Of a stretch of DNA of 64,000 nucleotides, positions 9,140-17,027 are shown piece after piece (within the stretch, counting starts at the first letter, position 1; each line of letters starts with the position of its first letter). The stretch comes from Sphingobacterium psychroaquaticum. Lineage in GTDB: Bacteria; Bacteroidota; Bacteroidia; Sphingobacteriales; Sphingobacteriaceae. Location: contig NZ_FXAU01000005.1 of the NCBI RefSeq assembly GCF_900177625.1, positions 62,001 to 126,000 on the forward strand. Reading direction: 5' to 3'. The position numbers and the translations under genes were made by a program. Below the pieces are notes generated by a model. That model saw only the letters and a list, made by a program, of their open reading frames with translations. It made no database searches and was not told where the DNA came from.

Positions 9140-9174
9140 GGTTGTTACGTGTTTCTAGCGAACACGTAACAACC
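9140..9174. terminator. 14-bp stem hairpin between peroxiredoxin and thioredoxin genes
   Basis: GGTTGTTACGTGTT (9140-9153) pairs perfectly with AACACGTAACAACC (9161-9174) around a 7-nt loop, 18 bp past the peroxiredoxin stop. No clear T-run follows on the minus strand. It may be a terminator or an mRNA-stabilising hairpin that sets the level of the thioredoxin genes relative to the peroxiredoxin. Confidence 0.6.
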
Positions 9175-9191
9175 TCTTTGTGTATTAGAAA

Positions 9192-9824
9192 TTAGTTTGC
9201 AGATAGGTATGTAGCAACACCTTCGCGGGTAGCATTCATCGCATCTTTACCTTCTTCCCAGTTAGCAGGACATACTTCACCGTGTGTTTGAACATGTGAG
9301 TAAGCATCTACTAAACGGATATATTCTTTTACGTTACGTCCAAGTGGCATATCGTTTACTGACTCGTGGAATACTTTTCCTGTCTCGTCAATTAAGTAAG
9401 TCGCACGGTAAGATACCGCTGATCCTTCAACCAAAGTACCGTATTCCGGGTGCTCAACTTCTGTCATTTCTAAAATACCTAACACGCTAGATAGGTTACG
9501 GTTTGTATCTGCAATAATTGGGTACTCAACACCTTCGATACCACCATTATCTTTCGCTGTATTTAACCAAGCAAAGTGTACTTCTGCGGAGTCACAAGAT
9601 GCACCCACAACGATTGTGTTACGTTTTGCAAATTCTGCAGCTGCTTCTTGAAATGCGTGTAATTCTGTAGGGCAAACGAAAGTAAAATCTTTAGGGTACC
9701 AGAAAAGTAAAACTTTCTTGCCTTCGCTTTTTGCTTTTTCAAAAATGTTAAGCTTGAAGTTGTCACCTAAATAATCAATAGCATCAACTGTAATGTTTGG
9801 AAAATTTTTACCTGTAAAACTCAT
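9192..9824 (-). CDS. 2-Cys peroxiredoxin (AhpC/Prx1-type)
   Basis: 210 residues. It reduces hydrogen peroxide and organic peroxides in the cytosol. The peroxidatic Cys51 is in DFTFVCPTEL, with the Pro/Thr of the active site. A resolving Cys near residue 185 lies in HGEVCPANW, typical of typical 2-Cys enzymes. The length matches AhpC/Prx1 members. The start is ATG 34 bp downstream of a consensus -7 box. The thioredoxin and 85-residue genes follow on the same strand after a hairpin, consistent with a peroxide-defence group. Confidence 0.95.
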   Translation of the reverse strand: MSFTGKNFPNITVDAIDYLGDNFKLNIFEKAKSEGKKVLLFWYPKDFTFVCPTELHAFQEAAAEFAKRNTIVVGASCDSAEVHFAWLNTAKDNGGIEGVEYPIIADTNRNLSSVLGILEMTEVEHPEYGTLVEGSAVSYRATYLIDETGKVFHESVNDMPLGRNVKEYIRLVDAYSHVQTHGEVCPANWEEGKDAMNATREGVATYLSAN

Positions 9825-9857
9825 AATATTATATATTTTTTCTTTTCTTGTGTGTTA

Positions 9858-9865
9858 CAAATTTA
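9858..9865 (-). promoter_or_regulatory. -7 box (TAAATTTG) of the peroxiredoxin gene
   Basis: TAAATTTG on the minus strand matches the Bacteroidota -7 consensus TAnnTTTG and sits 34 bp before the ATG. Just upstream, a short inverted repeat (CGACT/AGTCG, 9866-9881 region) could be an operator for a peroxide regulator. That last point is a guess. Confidence 0.6.
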
Positions 9866-10017
9866 CGACTTTTATTAGTCGAAAGCCAATCGAAAGGCTC
9901 TATGAGTTATTGTTAAAATCTATTACGTGATTAATGTGACTATCGATAATGATTATATAAAAAAAAGAACAAAAAGTTTACATTTGTAATGCTTTCGAAA
10001 AGAGTAACGTAGCTTTT

Positions 10018-10069
10018 GGCCGCGTAGTTCAACGGATACCTGCCTGCCGGCAGGCAGGGAATAGATGTT
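10018..10069 (+). pseudogene. Truncated tRNA-Arg copy interrupted by a 20-bp palindrome
   Basis: GGCCGCGTAGTTCAACGGATA (10018-10038) and GAATAGATGTT (10059-10069) copy the 5' half of the intact tRNA-Arg at 10089. They are split by a perfect palindrome, CCTGCCTGCC followed by GGCAGGCAGG (10039-10058). There is no anticodon, T-arm or 3' acceptor strand, so it cannot be functional. Confidence 0.75.
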
Positions 10070-10088
10070 GACAATGTATTTGAAAAAT

Positions 10089-10160
10089 GGCCCCGTAGTT
10101 CAACGGATAGAATAGATGTTTCCTAAACATTTGATAGCAGTTCGATTCTGCTCGGGGCTA
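10089..10160 (+). tRNA. tRNA-Arg (anticodon CCT)
   Basis: 72-nt cloverleaf. The acceptor stem GGCCCCG pairs with CGGGGCT (first pair G-U). The anticodon arm GATGT-TTCCTAA-ACATT carries CCT, reading AGG. The T-arm AGCAG-TTCGATT-CTGCT is perfect, and the discriminator is A. The CCA end is not encoded. A broken duplicate lies 20 bp upstream. Confidence 0.95.
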
Positions 10161-10180
10161 CAATACTCAAAAACAGTTGT

Positions 10181-10729
10181 TTAATAAATAATCAATCCCA
10201 ACACTGCTGCTCCCGAAAGAATCAGCAGCGGATGCAGCTTATATTTAACAGAAAGAACCAGCGCTCCCGCAAAGAGAATGACGCTAACATAATCTATAAA
10301 AGATTCTTCAGAGACTAAAGATAATGCAGCAAGGGCAATCAACGATACACTTAGCGGACGTATGCCCAGCATAGCGTGCGAAAAAAACCTGTTCGATCGG
10401 AATTTGATAAAGAAATAAGAAATCACCGAAATCATAATAAAGGACGGCAAACACAGTGCAATAGTCGTCATCAAAGCTCCAAGGATACAGACCAATTGCG
10501 GGTATCCCAAATTTGCTAAGGCATTGTATCCGGCATAGGTTGACGTATTAATGCCAATTGGACCCGGCGTCATTTGCGAAATAGCGATAAGATCCGTAAA
10601 TTCTTGGTTGGTCATCCATCCATTACGCGTCACAACCTCTTCCTGTATCATAGAAAGCATAGCATAACCACCCCCAAATCCAAACGTCCCAATTTTGATA
10701 AAAGTCCAAAAAAGCTTAATAAAGATCAT
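10181..10729 (-). CDS. Chromate transporter family protein, half-size (second of pair)
   Basis: 182 residues, six or so hydrophobic segments, with the CHR-domain signatures GTFGFGGGYAMLSMIQEEVV and ISQMTPGPIGINTSTYAGY. Single-domain CHR proteins act as heteromeric pairs; the partner is the gene 15 bp upstream. Full-length ChrA exports chromate from the cytosol through the inner membrane, but many family members have other or unknown anionic substrates. No chromate regulator is visible nearby, so the substrate is uncertain. Confidence 0.9.
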   Translation of the reverse strand: MIFIKLFWTFIKIGTFGFGGGYAMLSMIQEEVVTRNGWMTNQEFTDLIAISQMTPGPIGINTSTYAGYNALANLGYPQLVCILGALMTTIALCLPSFIMISVISYFFIKFRSNRFFSHAMLGIRPLSVSLIALAALSLVSEESFIDYVSVILFAGALVLSVKYKLHPLLILSGAAVLGLIIY

Positions 10730-10744
10730 GATTTCAATTTTTGA

Positions 10745-11269
10745 TTATTTTTTTAGTTCGAAGTAGGCGATTCCTCCGAGGCATCCGGCAATAACAATCC
10801 ATATTGGTGAAACGCCAAAAAAACACATAAGTATGAGTGCAGCTGCCGGTAAAAGCAACTCTTTCGGCCCCATTTTATTGACCTTAATCGCCATATAACA
10901 TGGCGCTGCGACCAAGGCAACGACAACAGGGCGCAATGCTTTGAAAGCTTTGATTACATATATATTGTCCTGAAATCGGGAGAGAAACATAGCGATGAAA
11001 ACGATAATTGCAAAAGGAGCGATAATTGTTCCTAGTGCTGCGACTATTCCTCCTCTGATGCCGCCGATCTTGTATCCCACTAAGGCTGCAATATTGGTTG
11101 CGAAAACACCAGGAAGTGATTCCGTGATCGCTAGTAATTCGTAAAACTCATGATGTGTTAGCCAGGCTCTAGATACGATATCTTTTTCAATCAGCGGAAT
11201 AACAGCATAGCCGCCACCAATAGTAAAAAGGCCTATTTTTGTAAAAAGAAAGAAAAGTTTGAATAGCAT
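10745..11269 (-). CDS. Chromate transporter family protein, half-size (first of pair)
   Basis: 174 residues with one CHR domain: KIGLFTIGGGYAVIPLIEKDIV and ITESLPGVFATNIAALVGYK correspond to the paired motifs of ChrA halves. It is followed after 15 bp by the second half-transporter; together they make the two-domain unit that larger ChrA proteins carry in one chain. The Pro-Gly in ESLPGV is the conserved PG motif. Membrane location is clear; substrate specificity is inferred from family only. Confidence 0.9.
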   Translation of the reverse strand: MLFKLFFLFTKIGLFTIGGGYAVIPLIEKDIVSRAWLTHHEFYELLAITESLPGVFATNIAALVGYKIGGIRGGIVAALGTIIAPFAIIVFIAMFLSRFQDNIYVIKAFKALRPVVVALVAAPCYMAIKVNKMGPKELLLPAAALILMCFFGVSPIWIVIAGCLGGIAYFELKK

Positions 11270-11628
11270 TAAAGATGTAGTTTTTGAGCTGTTTTGAGTA
11301 TTTAAAAATACGGAAAATCAGCTTGTTTAGGCAACAAATAAAGTAACGATTATACCGTCAAAACGATGTTTTTACCCGTAGAAATGCCCCCCTATCGGAT
11401 GTCTGGAATTAGGTGGTTGATGATGTTTATTTTTCAAAAGCGCTCCGTGTGAACCGCTTCATACAGAGATGTCGTTGGTGGGAGAATCGCTGGGAACGAA
11501 TCGGTGTCCGGAAGATGTAAATTATTTGAAATGAAATGGTTAAAGACTGTGATTAAACGTATCTTTGTTTAGGCCGATTTTCCTGGTGTTTGCTTAATGC
11601 TAGGTGCGGGTGTAAAGGATCAAAGAAG
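11270..11628. other. Divergent intergenic region with a plus-strand promoter
   Basis: About 360 bp between the chromate transporter start (minus) and the AraC regulator (plus). There is no credible ORF. It contains a TATCTTTG box (11560-11567) for the regulator. It presumably also contains the chr promoter, for which I see no good -7 match. Confidence 0.5.
11560..11567 (+). promoter_or_regulatory. -7 box (TATCTTTG) of the AraC-type regulator
   Basis: Exact match to the TAnnTTTG consensus, 61 bp before the chosen ATG at 11629. Confidence 0.5.
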
Positions 11629-12513
11629 ATGAAGTCTGCCATAAAGATTATCAGTAATTACGAATACAAGAAATTATTCTTGCCCGATGTTAGCGATCAT
11701 ACGTTGTTCAACGAGAGTAAGATACAGGTATATAGGATCGAAAACTACCTGCGCAGTATTCTGATGCCCGTAGTTCCTTACCGGACGACCTTTAACTTCT
11801 TAATCTTTGTGACCAAGGGGTCACTTACGCAGCATTTAGAAAGTGGGTCTTATACCCTGACCGCGCAACAAGCCATCAATATTAAACAGGGAAATATCAC
11901 CGCCACCTTATCGCTTTCCGATGATATTGAGGGATTCTTTGTGGTGTATGAGAATGAAATTGTTACAGATATTGCTTTAGGGATAAACGATATCAAGTTT
12001 TTCAACTCCAACCCTTTTATAACATTGAAACCGCACGTTGCAGAGTGGGTCAAACGCATTTTGCTGTTGTTGGAAGATGAGCTTTATACAGAAGGGAAGC
12101 AGATGGATATCTGTGTGTCGTTATTGCAGAGTGCTTTGCTTAAGATTATACGTACAGATATCGAGACACGTGCACCCATGAGCCGACAGCTGGATATTGC
12201 TTTTCGCTTCCGTGAATTGGTACAGCGATTTCATATCGATCATAAAAATGTACTCTTTTACGCAAATCTCCTCCATATTTCGGAGAACTACCTCAATAAA
12301 TGTGTAAAGGAGGCGACAAATAAACCACCGAAGCAATGGATCAATGAGATTAGTATCCTGCATAGTCAGATTCTACTACAGGATGCTACCCGCGATATTG
12401 CAGGCATAGCCTTTGAATTGAAATATCAGTCGCCGTCCTATTTTACACGTCTGTTTAAAAAGATCACAGGCTATTCTCCTAGTGACTACAGGAAACATAA
12501 ATTTTTAAGCTAG
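11629..12513 (+). CDS. AraC-family transcriptional regulator
   Basis: 294 residues from the ATG at 11629, chosen over an upstream TTG because it follows AAAGAAG and begins the conserved part. The N-terminal ~170 residues look like a cupin-type ligand domain (PVVPYRTTFNFLIFVTKGSLTQ). The C-terminal ~100 residues are two helix-turn-helix motifs of the AraC type (LLHISENYLNKCVKEAT and IAFELKYQSPSYFTRLFKKITGYSPSDYRK). It lies between the chromate transporter and the urease block. Its target is not evident; the urease/nickel genes or the chr genes are both possible. Confidence 0.9.
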   Translation: MKSAIKIISNYEYKKLFLPDVSDHTLFNESKIQVYRIENYLRSILMPVVPYRTTFNFLIFVTKGSLTQHLESGSYTLTAQQAINIKQGNITATLSLSDDIEGFFVVYENEIVTDIALGINDIKFFNSNPFITLKPHVAEWVKRILLLLEDELYTEGKQMDICVSLLQSALLKIIRTDIETRAPMSRQLDIAFRFRELVQRFHIDHKNVLFYANLLHISENYLNKCVKEATNKPPKQWINEISILHSQILLQDATRDIAGIAFELKYQSPSYFTRLFKKITGYSPSDYRKHKFLS

Positions 12514-12519
12514 GTTCGC

Positions 12520-13326
12520 CTATGGTTTATCATGAAATGGTAAATCCCAGACCAGGTCCATTGCCAGGTAATGTATGCCTGCTTTTGCCTGATGGTTGCC
12601 GCGAATTAAATTGTTCACATAACCGACATCCATAGAAAGGTCGCTGCGCGGTATTTTGAATTGATAGTATATACCTAGTCGTGTCTCTTTATAAGCATAT
12701 GGTGTCCATTGCTTCTCTGCTTCGTTCATCGCACTTGTCGCGAGTAAACCTTCCGCGCTCAAAGCCAAAGACTGTTTATTTTTTGATGAGAGGGTATATA
12801 CAAGCTGACTTTTAATACGCGTGCGCAACTGGAAATTTTCTTCTGCTTTGCCAAAATCCGAGGTGAAAAATTTGCGAAACTCTTGTCGTACGGTATTGGT
12901 CCATTTCCAACGGCCTGCGGGTATGATATAGGCGTATCGACCGTAAGCTCGAAACTCCTGCTCTACCCCCTCTCCATCATAGGGAGCGCTGCTCGCGTAA
13001 GCATTCTGTCTCCGGTAACTCAAAGCATAACTGTATTGTTGATGCTTCGTAAATCGATGATAGTACTCGTGATTGAGAACAAGGATTGCTTGGTTGGAGA
13101 AGGGATTATTTGCTTCCGGCGTGCTTTTACGACCTAACCCAATATAGGTCATGTGTTGCTTTGTGCCGAGAGAGTCGAGTTTTTTGCGTACACCAAAAGC
13201 CGCCCAAAATGCAGTCTTGGCTTTACCAAGACCCGGTGGACTTATTTGTGCATTGGTGATGTTCCATGTACCGATAAGCACCATGAATACAAGCCCAACC
13301 TTACGTGATATAGATTTTAAATACAT
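12520..13326 (-). CDS. DUF2490-like outer-membrane protein, last gene of urease operon
   Basis: 268 residues with a signal peptide (WNITNAQ) and many alternating aromatic/charged beta-strands (YSYALSYRRQNAY, YAYIIPAGRWKWTNTVRQEFR). The architecture resembles DUF2490 outer-membrane beta-barrels. It is 8 bp downstream of the urea transporter gene and is the last minus-strand gene before the convergent AraC gene. Position suggests it aids urea passage across or sensing at the outer membrane, but no direct evidence supports that. Confidence 0.65.
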   Translation of the reverse strand: MYLKSISRKVGLVFMVLIGTWNITNAQISPPGLGKAKTAFWAAFGVRKKLDSLGTKQHMTYIGLGRKSTPEANNPFSNQAILVLNHEYYHRFTKHQQYSYALSYRRQNAYASSAPYDGEGVEQEFRAYGRYAYIIPAGRWKWTNTVRQEFRKFFTSDFGKAEENFQLRTRIKSQLVYTLSSKNKQSLALSAEGLLATSAMNEAEKQWTPYAYKETRLGIYYQFKIPRSDLSMDVGYVNNLIRGNHQAKAGIHYLAMDLVWDLPFHDKP

Positions 13327-13334
13327 AGTAAAAA

Positions 13335-14228
13335 TTAAATTTGTTCACCGCGGAGTATGTTCCATTTGTTAACAACCCAACGGTCTACCCATTTTATTGG
13401 ACCAAGCATCCACATGGCGACGACGAATGGAAAGGTTAATGTTGTCCAGCCTCCGTGCAGCATAAAACGATCTACATAGGTTGCGATCACGACAGTAACG
13501 AGAACATATAAACCGTCGCGTATACGTTGTCCACTCATTGCAATGCCGCATAGCACAGCGTTAAAGCTGAAAGTGCCATTATTGATGAGGCTTTGCGATT
13601 CGTTGCCATAATGCGAAAGGTAGATACTGACAATAACGGCTGCAAAGCCATATAAAGCGGCGATTGGTTCGCTGATAAATACCCCGAGGAAAAAAATAAA
13701 TCCAGCAGTAACACTACCTTGAAAGATAACTTGGCCGAAGGCATGTCCTTCGATTAGGAAGTCATCCATCTGTTTGATATCAACAAAATGCTCGGGAACG
13801 GTGCGCATGGCCAGTTCTGGAATACTTAGAACATAAAGTGATATCCATGTTACTGCAATAAAAGGAAATGTGTAAACCGGAAACTTCTTCTGTAGGGCAA
13901 CGGCCATTAGCATCGCGGATAAAACAGAACCCAAGATAATCGTGACCCAGACCCAGGTGTTTTCTTCGAAATAGAAGACTAATGCAATACCAAACAGGCT
14001 GGCATTAAAACCGAATAAGCCATTATTGATATCTTCTTGTTTACATCGCATCAGGTAGGCTGTCGCTATTCCGGTTAAATTGGATAATACGGCCGCTAGC
14101 CCCATTAGTGGAGAATCATAAAAGATTGCCCCAATAAATAACAGTCCTGTCCAAGCATTCCCCTGTAGCATAATTTGTCCAAAACCTCTAAAAAAGGCCT
14201 TTGTAAAGGCCAGGACTTTATTTTTCAT
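13335..14228 (-). CDS. Urea transporter (UT family)
   Basis: 297 residues, about ten hydrophobic helices in two homologous halves. Each half has the UT-type signature: NNGLFGFNASLFGIALVFYF in the first and NNGTFSFNAVLCGIAMSG in the second. UT proteins are channels that let urea cross the inner membrane down its gradient. It lies directly after ureD in the urease operon, so it supplies substrate to the enzyme. Start ATG at 14228, 25 bp from ureD. Confidence 0.92.
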   Translation of the reverse strand: MKNKVLAFTKAFFRGFGQIMLQGNAWTGLLFIGAIFYDSPLMGLAAVLSNLTGIATAYLMRCKQEDINNGLFGFNASLFGIALVFYFEENTWVWVTIILGSVLSAMLMAVALQKKFPVYTFPFIAVTWISLYVLSIPELAMRTVPEHFVDIKQMDDFLIEGHAFGQVIFQGSVTAGFIFFLGVFISEPIAALYGFAAVIVSIYLSHYGNESQSLINNGTFSFNAVLCGIAMSGQRIRDGLYVLVTVVIATYVDRFMLHGGWTTLTFPFVVAMWMLGPIKWVDRWVVNKWNILRGEQI

Positions 14229-14253
14229 TGTAAAGTTTTTTAATTGTCAGCAT

Positions 14254-15045
14254 CTATTGCAAGAACAGTGCGTCCCATAACTGATTTTGTATATCTTTAA
14301 ATAAGTCGAACATTGGCTCTGCGCCATGTCCCAGTACGCGTACCATAAAACCTTTTTCTTGCAGTTCGCTGATACCAAAGGCAAGGTCTTCGCGATCACC
14401 ATATTGTTGGTGAAATTTATCTATCCAAGACAGCACATCTACCCCGGCACTATTTAAATAAAACAGTGTTCCTTGATGTGTGTATCCTTCCAAAATACCC
14501 AGACCTTGGATCGGCATCTTATCTGGCTGTAACAATACATTATCTTTCAAGACTAATTTACCTTCGATAAAACATTCTGTTAGGCTTTGAAAGTGATGGT
14601 ACTGAAAGGATTCTCCAGACATCTTGCGGCCGCAGGTTACAATATCGCTAAGCAACACATGATTGTTCTTCTGTAAATGGATGATATTATGGCTGCGAAA
14701 ACTGGATGCATTTTGTGGAACTACAGGATGAGGAACAAAAGAAAAGGTTGCGTCTTGTCCTAGGTTGACACGCATGGTTTGCGCAGAGTCACCTTTCATG
14801 TGAAACAAACGTTGATATGCTTGCGTTTGTAGCTGAAGTTTGGAACCCTGTGCAATGTCGACCTCTATGTTATGCGTATCGCCATCCAGCAAGCCCGGCG
14901 ATGAACTCATGATCATCAGGTAGGCCGCTTTATCCTTTTTGTATTGTCCAACAGGTACAATTCGAAAGGGAGGTGTCAGAAAGGCATCCTTTAGAAAGGA
15001 ATTTCCAGCACGGTGGGCGACTTTAATATTTAACTCGCAAACCAT
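14254..15045 (-). CDS. ureD: Urease accessory protein UreD
   Basis: 263 residues. UreD (UreH) binds apo-urease and recruits UreF and UreG for nickel insertion. Family features: LMIMSSSPGLLDGDTHNIEVDIAQGSKLQLQTQAYQR, with the SPGxLxGD and TQ-x-YQ motifs, then VPHPVVPQNASSF. It follows ureG by 2 bp and precedes the urea transporter. Length and motif order are normal for the family. Confidence 0.95.
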   Translation of the reverse strand: MVCELNIKVAHRAGNSFLKDAFLTPPFRIVPVGQYKKDKAAYLMIMSSSPGLLDGDTHNIEVDIAQGSKLQLQTQAYQRLFHMKGDSAQTMRVNLGQDATFSFVPHPVVPQNASSFRSHNIIHLQKNNHVLLSDIVTCGRKMSGESFQYHHFQSLTECFIEGKLVLKDNVLLQPDKMPIQGLGILEGYTHQGTLFYLNSAGVDVLSWIDKFHQQYGDREDLAFGISELQEKGFMVRVLGHGAEPMFDLFKDIQNQLWDALFLQ

Positions 15046-15047
15046 GG

Positions 15048-15686
15048 CTATCGCAGTAGGTTTGGTTCGTCCACGTCTTGAAGCAGAGCATACTTCTTAA
15101 TCCAACCCACAATTTCTTCCAACCCTTCCCCTGTTCTCAGGTTTGAAAACAAAAAAGGAGCTCCTTTGCGCATCATTCGGGCATCATGTTCCATTACCTC
15201 TAAGCTAGCACCGACATATGGAGCCAAGTCTTTTTTATTGATTAATAGAAGGTCTGATCGGGTGATTGCAGGACCACCTTTTCTTGGCATTTTTTCACCC
15301 TCTGCCACATCAATAACAAAGATTGTAATGTCAGCGAGATCAGGGCTATAGGTTGATGATAGGTTGTCTCCTCCGCTTTCGATTAAAATGAGCTCAAGGT
15401 TTGGAAAGCGTTCAGCAAGTTCTTCAACCGCTTCGAGATTCATACTGGCATCTTCACGAATAGCTGTGTGTGGGCACCCTCCTGTTTCGACGCCAATAAT
15501 GCGTTCACGCGGAAGTAAACTATTTTTTGCCATAAACTCCGCATCTTCCTTCGTGTAAACATCATTGGTAATAACAGCGAGATCCAATTCATTTAAGAGT
15601 CTTCTGCTGAGACGTTCCAAGAGCGCTGTTTTTCCAGAACCAACAGGCCCCCCGACTCCTATTTTAACGTATTTTCTATTTTCCAT
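15048..15686 (-). CDS. ureG: Urease accessory GTPase UreG
   Basis: 212 residues from the ATG at 15686; a TTG nine codons further upstream was not used because homology begins at [15 protein letters not shown]-loop Walker A is [11 protein letters not shown]. The nickel-binding Cys-Pro-His is in [11 protein letters not shown]. Switch and Walker B equivalents are [17 protein letters not shown], and the guanine specificity motif is NKKDL. UreG delivers nickel to the UreABC active site on GTP hydrolysis, as a complex with UreD and UreF. Confidence 0.96.
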   Translation of the reverse strand: MENRKYVKIGVGGPVGSGKTALLERLSRRLLNELDLAVITNDVYTKEDAEFMAKNSLLPRERIIGVETGGCPHTAIREDASMNLEAVEELAERFPNLELILIESGGDNLSSTYSPDLADITIFVIDVAEGEKMPRKGGPAITRSDLLLINKKDLAPYVGASLEVMEHDARMMRKGAPFLFSNLRTGEGLEEIVGWIKKYALLQDVDEPNLLR

Positions 15687-15819
15687 TTTTTTGATTTTAA
15701 ATTGGACAACCAAAAAGGTTAGCCCTGTTTTTTTAACTGTCTTGAGATTGCTGCGCTGTTCCTTCTCGCCATGATGTTTTTAGGTCATCATTCTTGCCGA
15801 GATAAAGGATACGCCCCTC
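15687..15819 (-). other. ureF-ureG spacer with bulged hairpin
   Basis: 133 bp, the largest gap inside the urease operon. It contains an imperfect inverted repeat (CTCGCCATGATG near 15767 against CATCATTCTTGCCGAG near 15787) and no ORF. It might be an RNA-processing or internal-attenuation point. Confidence 0.35.
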
Positions 15820-16509
15820 TTACGAAATATAAATCCGCGTATAAAGACGTTCATGTTGCATGCAGCGAATATCAAAACCGACATTACATAAACCCACCAG
15901 GTGCCGCTCTACCAGTAACGTTTCGGCACACAGTGTTTCGAGGTCATCATGTAGGGCGAAGAGTATATCTTGACCGTCAAGCTGTCCCAATGGAACGAGT
16001 TTAACAGCATTGGTAACCATACCGATGGCAGCGTTGTAATAATAAGCATGCATTGCCTCGGCAAGTGGAATTTGTAGCAGACAAGCAAACATGCCATATA
16101 TAACACAATAGTGACTGTCTACCTTCCTTTGCTTAGCAAGTGTGGCCCAAGCTTCTACCAGGCTATCTTTTTCATAGCGGGTGAATATTTTAAACAACCG
16201 TAATCCAAGCTTTTGGCTTGCTTGACGAATTTCCTTGGCACTTTTGAGCGCAGAACACTCCTGATCCAATGCTTGGAGCGAATCGATATCACGAACCATC
16301 GTTGCTTCATAGGCGAGCTTCATGATGGCGGCATCGTTATACTTCATGTTGTACCACAGGTTGTGTCGCACGTATTGGTCGGCACTTTCTTTGTCCTGTA
16401 CTAAACGCATCTGTACATAGGTTTCTAATCCATTTGAGTGTGTATACGCACCAATAGGGAGTGTCGGGTCTGCGAGATGAAGTAGTTTGCCTAAAAATGA
16501 TTTTTCCAT
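15820..16509 (-). CDS. ureF: Urease accessory protein UreF
   Basis: 229 residues, all-helical. UreF bridges UreD and UreG and controls GTPase fidelity during nickel insertion. Diagnostic parts are LLHLADPTLPIGAYTHSNGLETYV near the N-terminus (the PxGxxxHSxGLE motif) and the C-terminal NAVKLVPLGQLDGQ. It is 3 bp downstream of ureE. Length is typical. Confidence 0.95.
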   Translation of the reverse strand: MEKSFLGKLLHLADPTLPIGAYTHSNGLETYVQMRLVQDKESADQYVRHNLWYNMKYNDAAIMKLAYEATMVRDIDSLQALDQECSALKSAKEIRQASQKLGLRLFKIFTRYEKDSLVEAWATLAKQRKVDSHYCVIYGMFACLLQIPLAEAMHAYYYNAAIGMVTNAVKLVPLGQLDGQDILFALHDDLETLCAETLLVERHLVGLCNVGFDIRCMQHERLYTRIYIS

Positions 16510-16512
16510 TAT

Positions 16513-17010
16513 TTAATCTTGAATCAGTAGCTTGATTTTTTTTGTTGACTGTTGTACGGTGCGGTGATGTATAGGATCTACATTTGCCGTAAATGGATGC
16601 AAGAGTTGCCGTTCAGCTATACTAGGTTGATAGCCTTGTGCTATTAACCATTGGTGCATAGGTTTTTCGTAGGGCAATAGAAGCTCCTCGCCGTTATGAA
16701 ATAACGGGAGGTGCTTATTGCCAATTTCTGCACTGATGAAGGCCGCTTCTAAAACGTTTTGAGGACGAATGGAGAGCGATTCACAAGCGTCAATCCGAAC
16801 AACGACAATTTTTTCATCATTCTCGAAAAGTATATCCCCATCGTGTAAAGCCTGCCCGTGACCAAGTAAGCGGATGGCAATCTCCGTGCCCTCTATGGAA
16901 CGTAGGCGTTGTATACGCTTTGTGGCTTGATACCAAGCAATATGTAGGAAATCTATCTTCTTCGAAGAAGGATTTTTATGAATATTTTGCGTGATCGAAG
17001 TGACAATCAT
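16513..17010 (-). CDS. ureE: Urease accessory nickel metallochaperone UreE
   Basis: 165 residues. UreE carries nickel to the UreDFG complex. The C-terminal domain shows AEIGNKHLPLFHNGEELLLPYEKPMHQWL, with the conserved GN-(K/R)-HLP nickel-binding His, and ends in a modest His-bearing tail (NVDPIHHRT) rather than a His-rich one. It lies between ureC and ureF. A second UreE-like gene is encoded at 26035, which is unusual. Confidence 0.93.
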   Translation of the reverse strand: MIVTSITQNIHKNPSSKKIDFLHIAWYQATKRIQRLRSIEGTEIAIRLLGHGQALHDGDILFENDEKIVVVRIDACESLSIRPQNVLEAAFISAEIGNKHLPLFHNGEELLLPYEKPMHQWLIAQGYQPSIAERQLLHPFTANVDPIHHRTVQQSTKKIKLLIQD

Positions 17011-17027
17011 CTGTGCGGCATATATAA

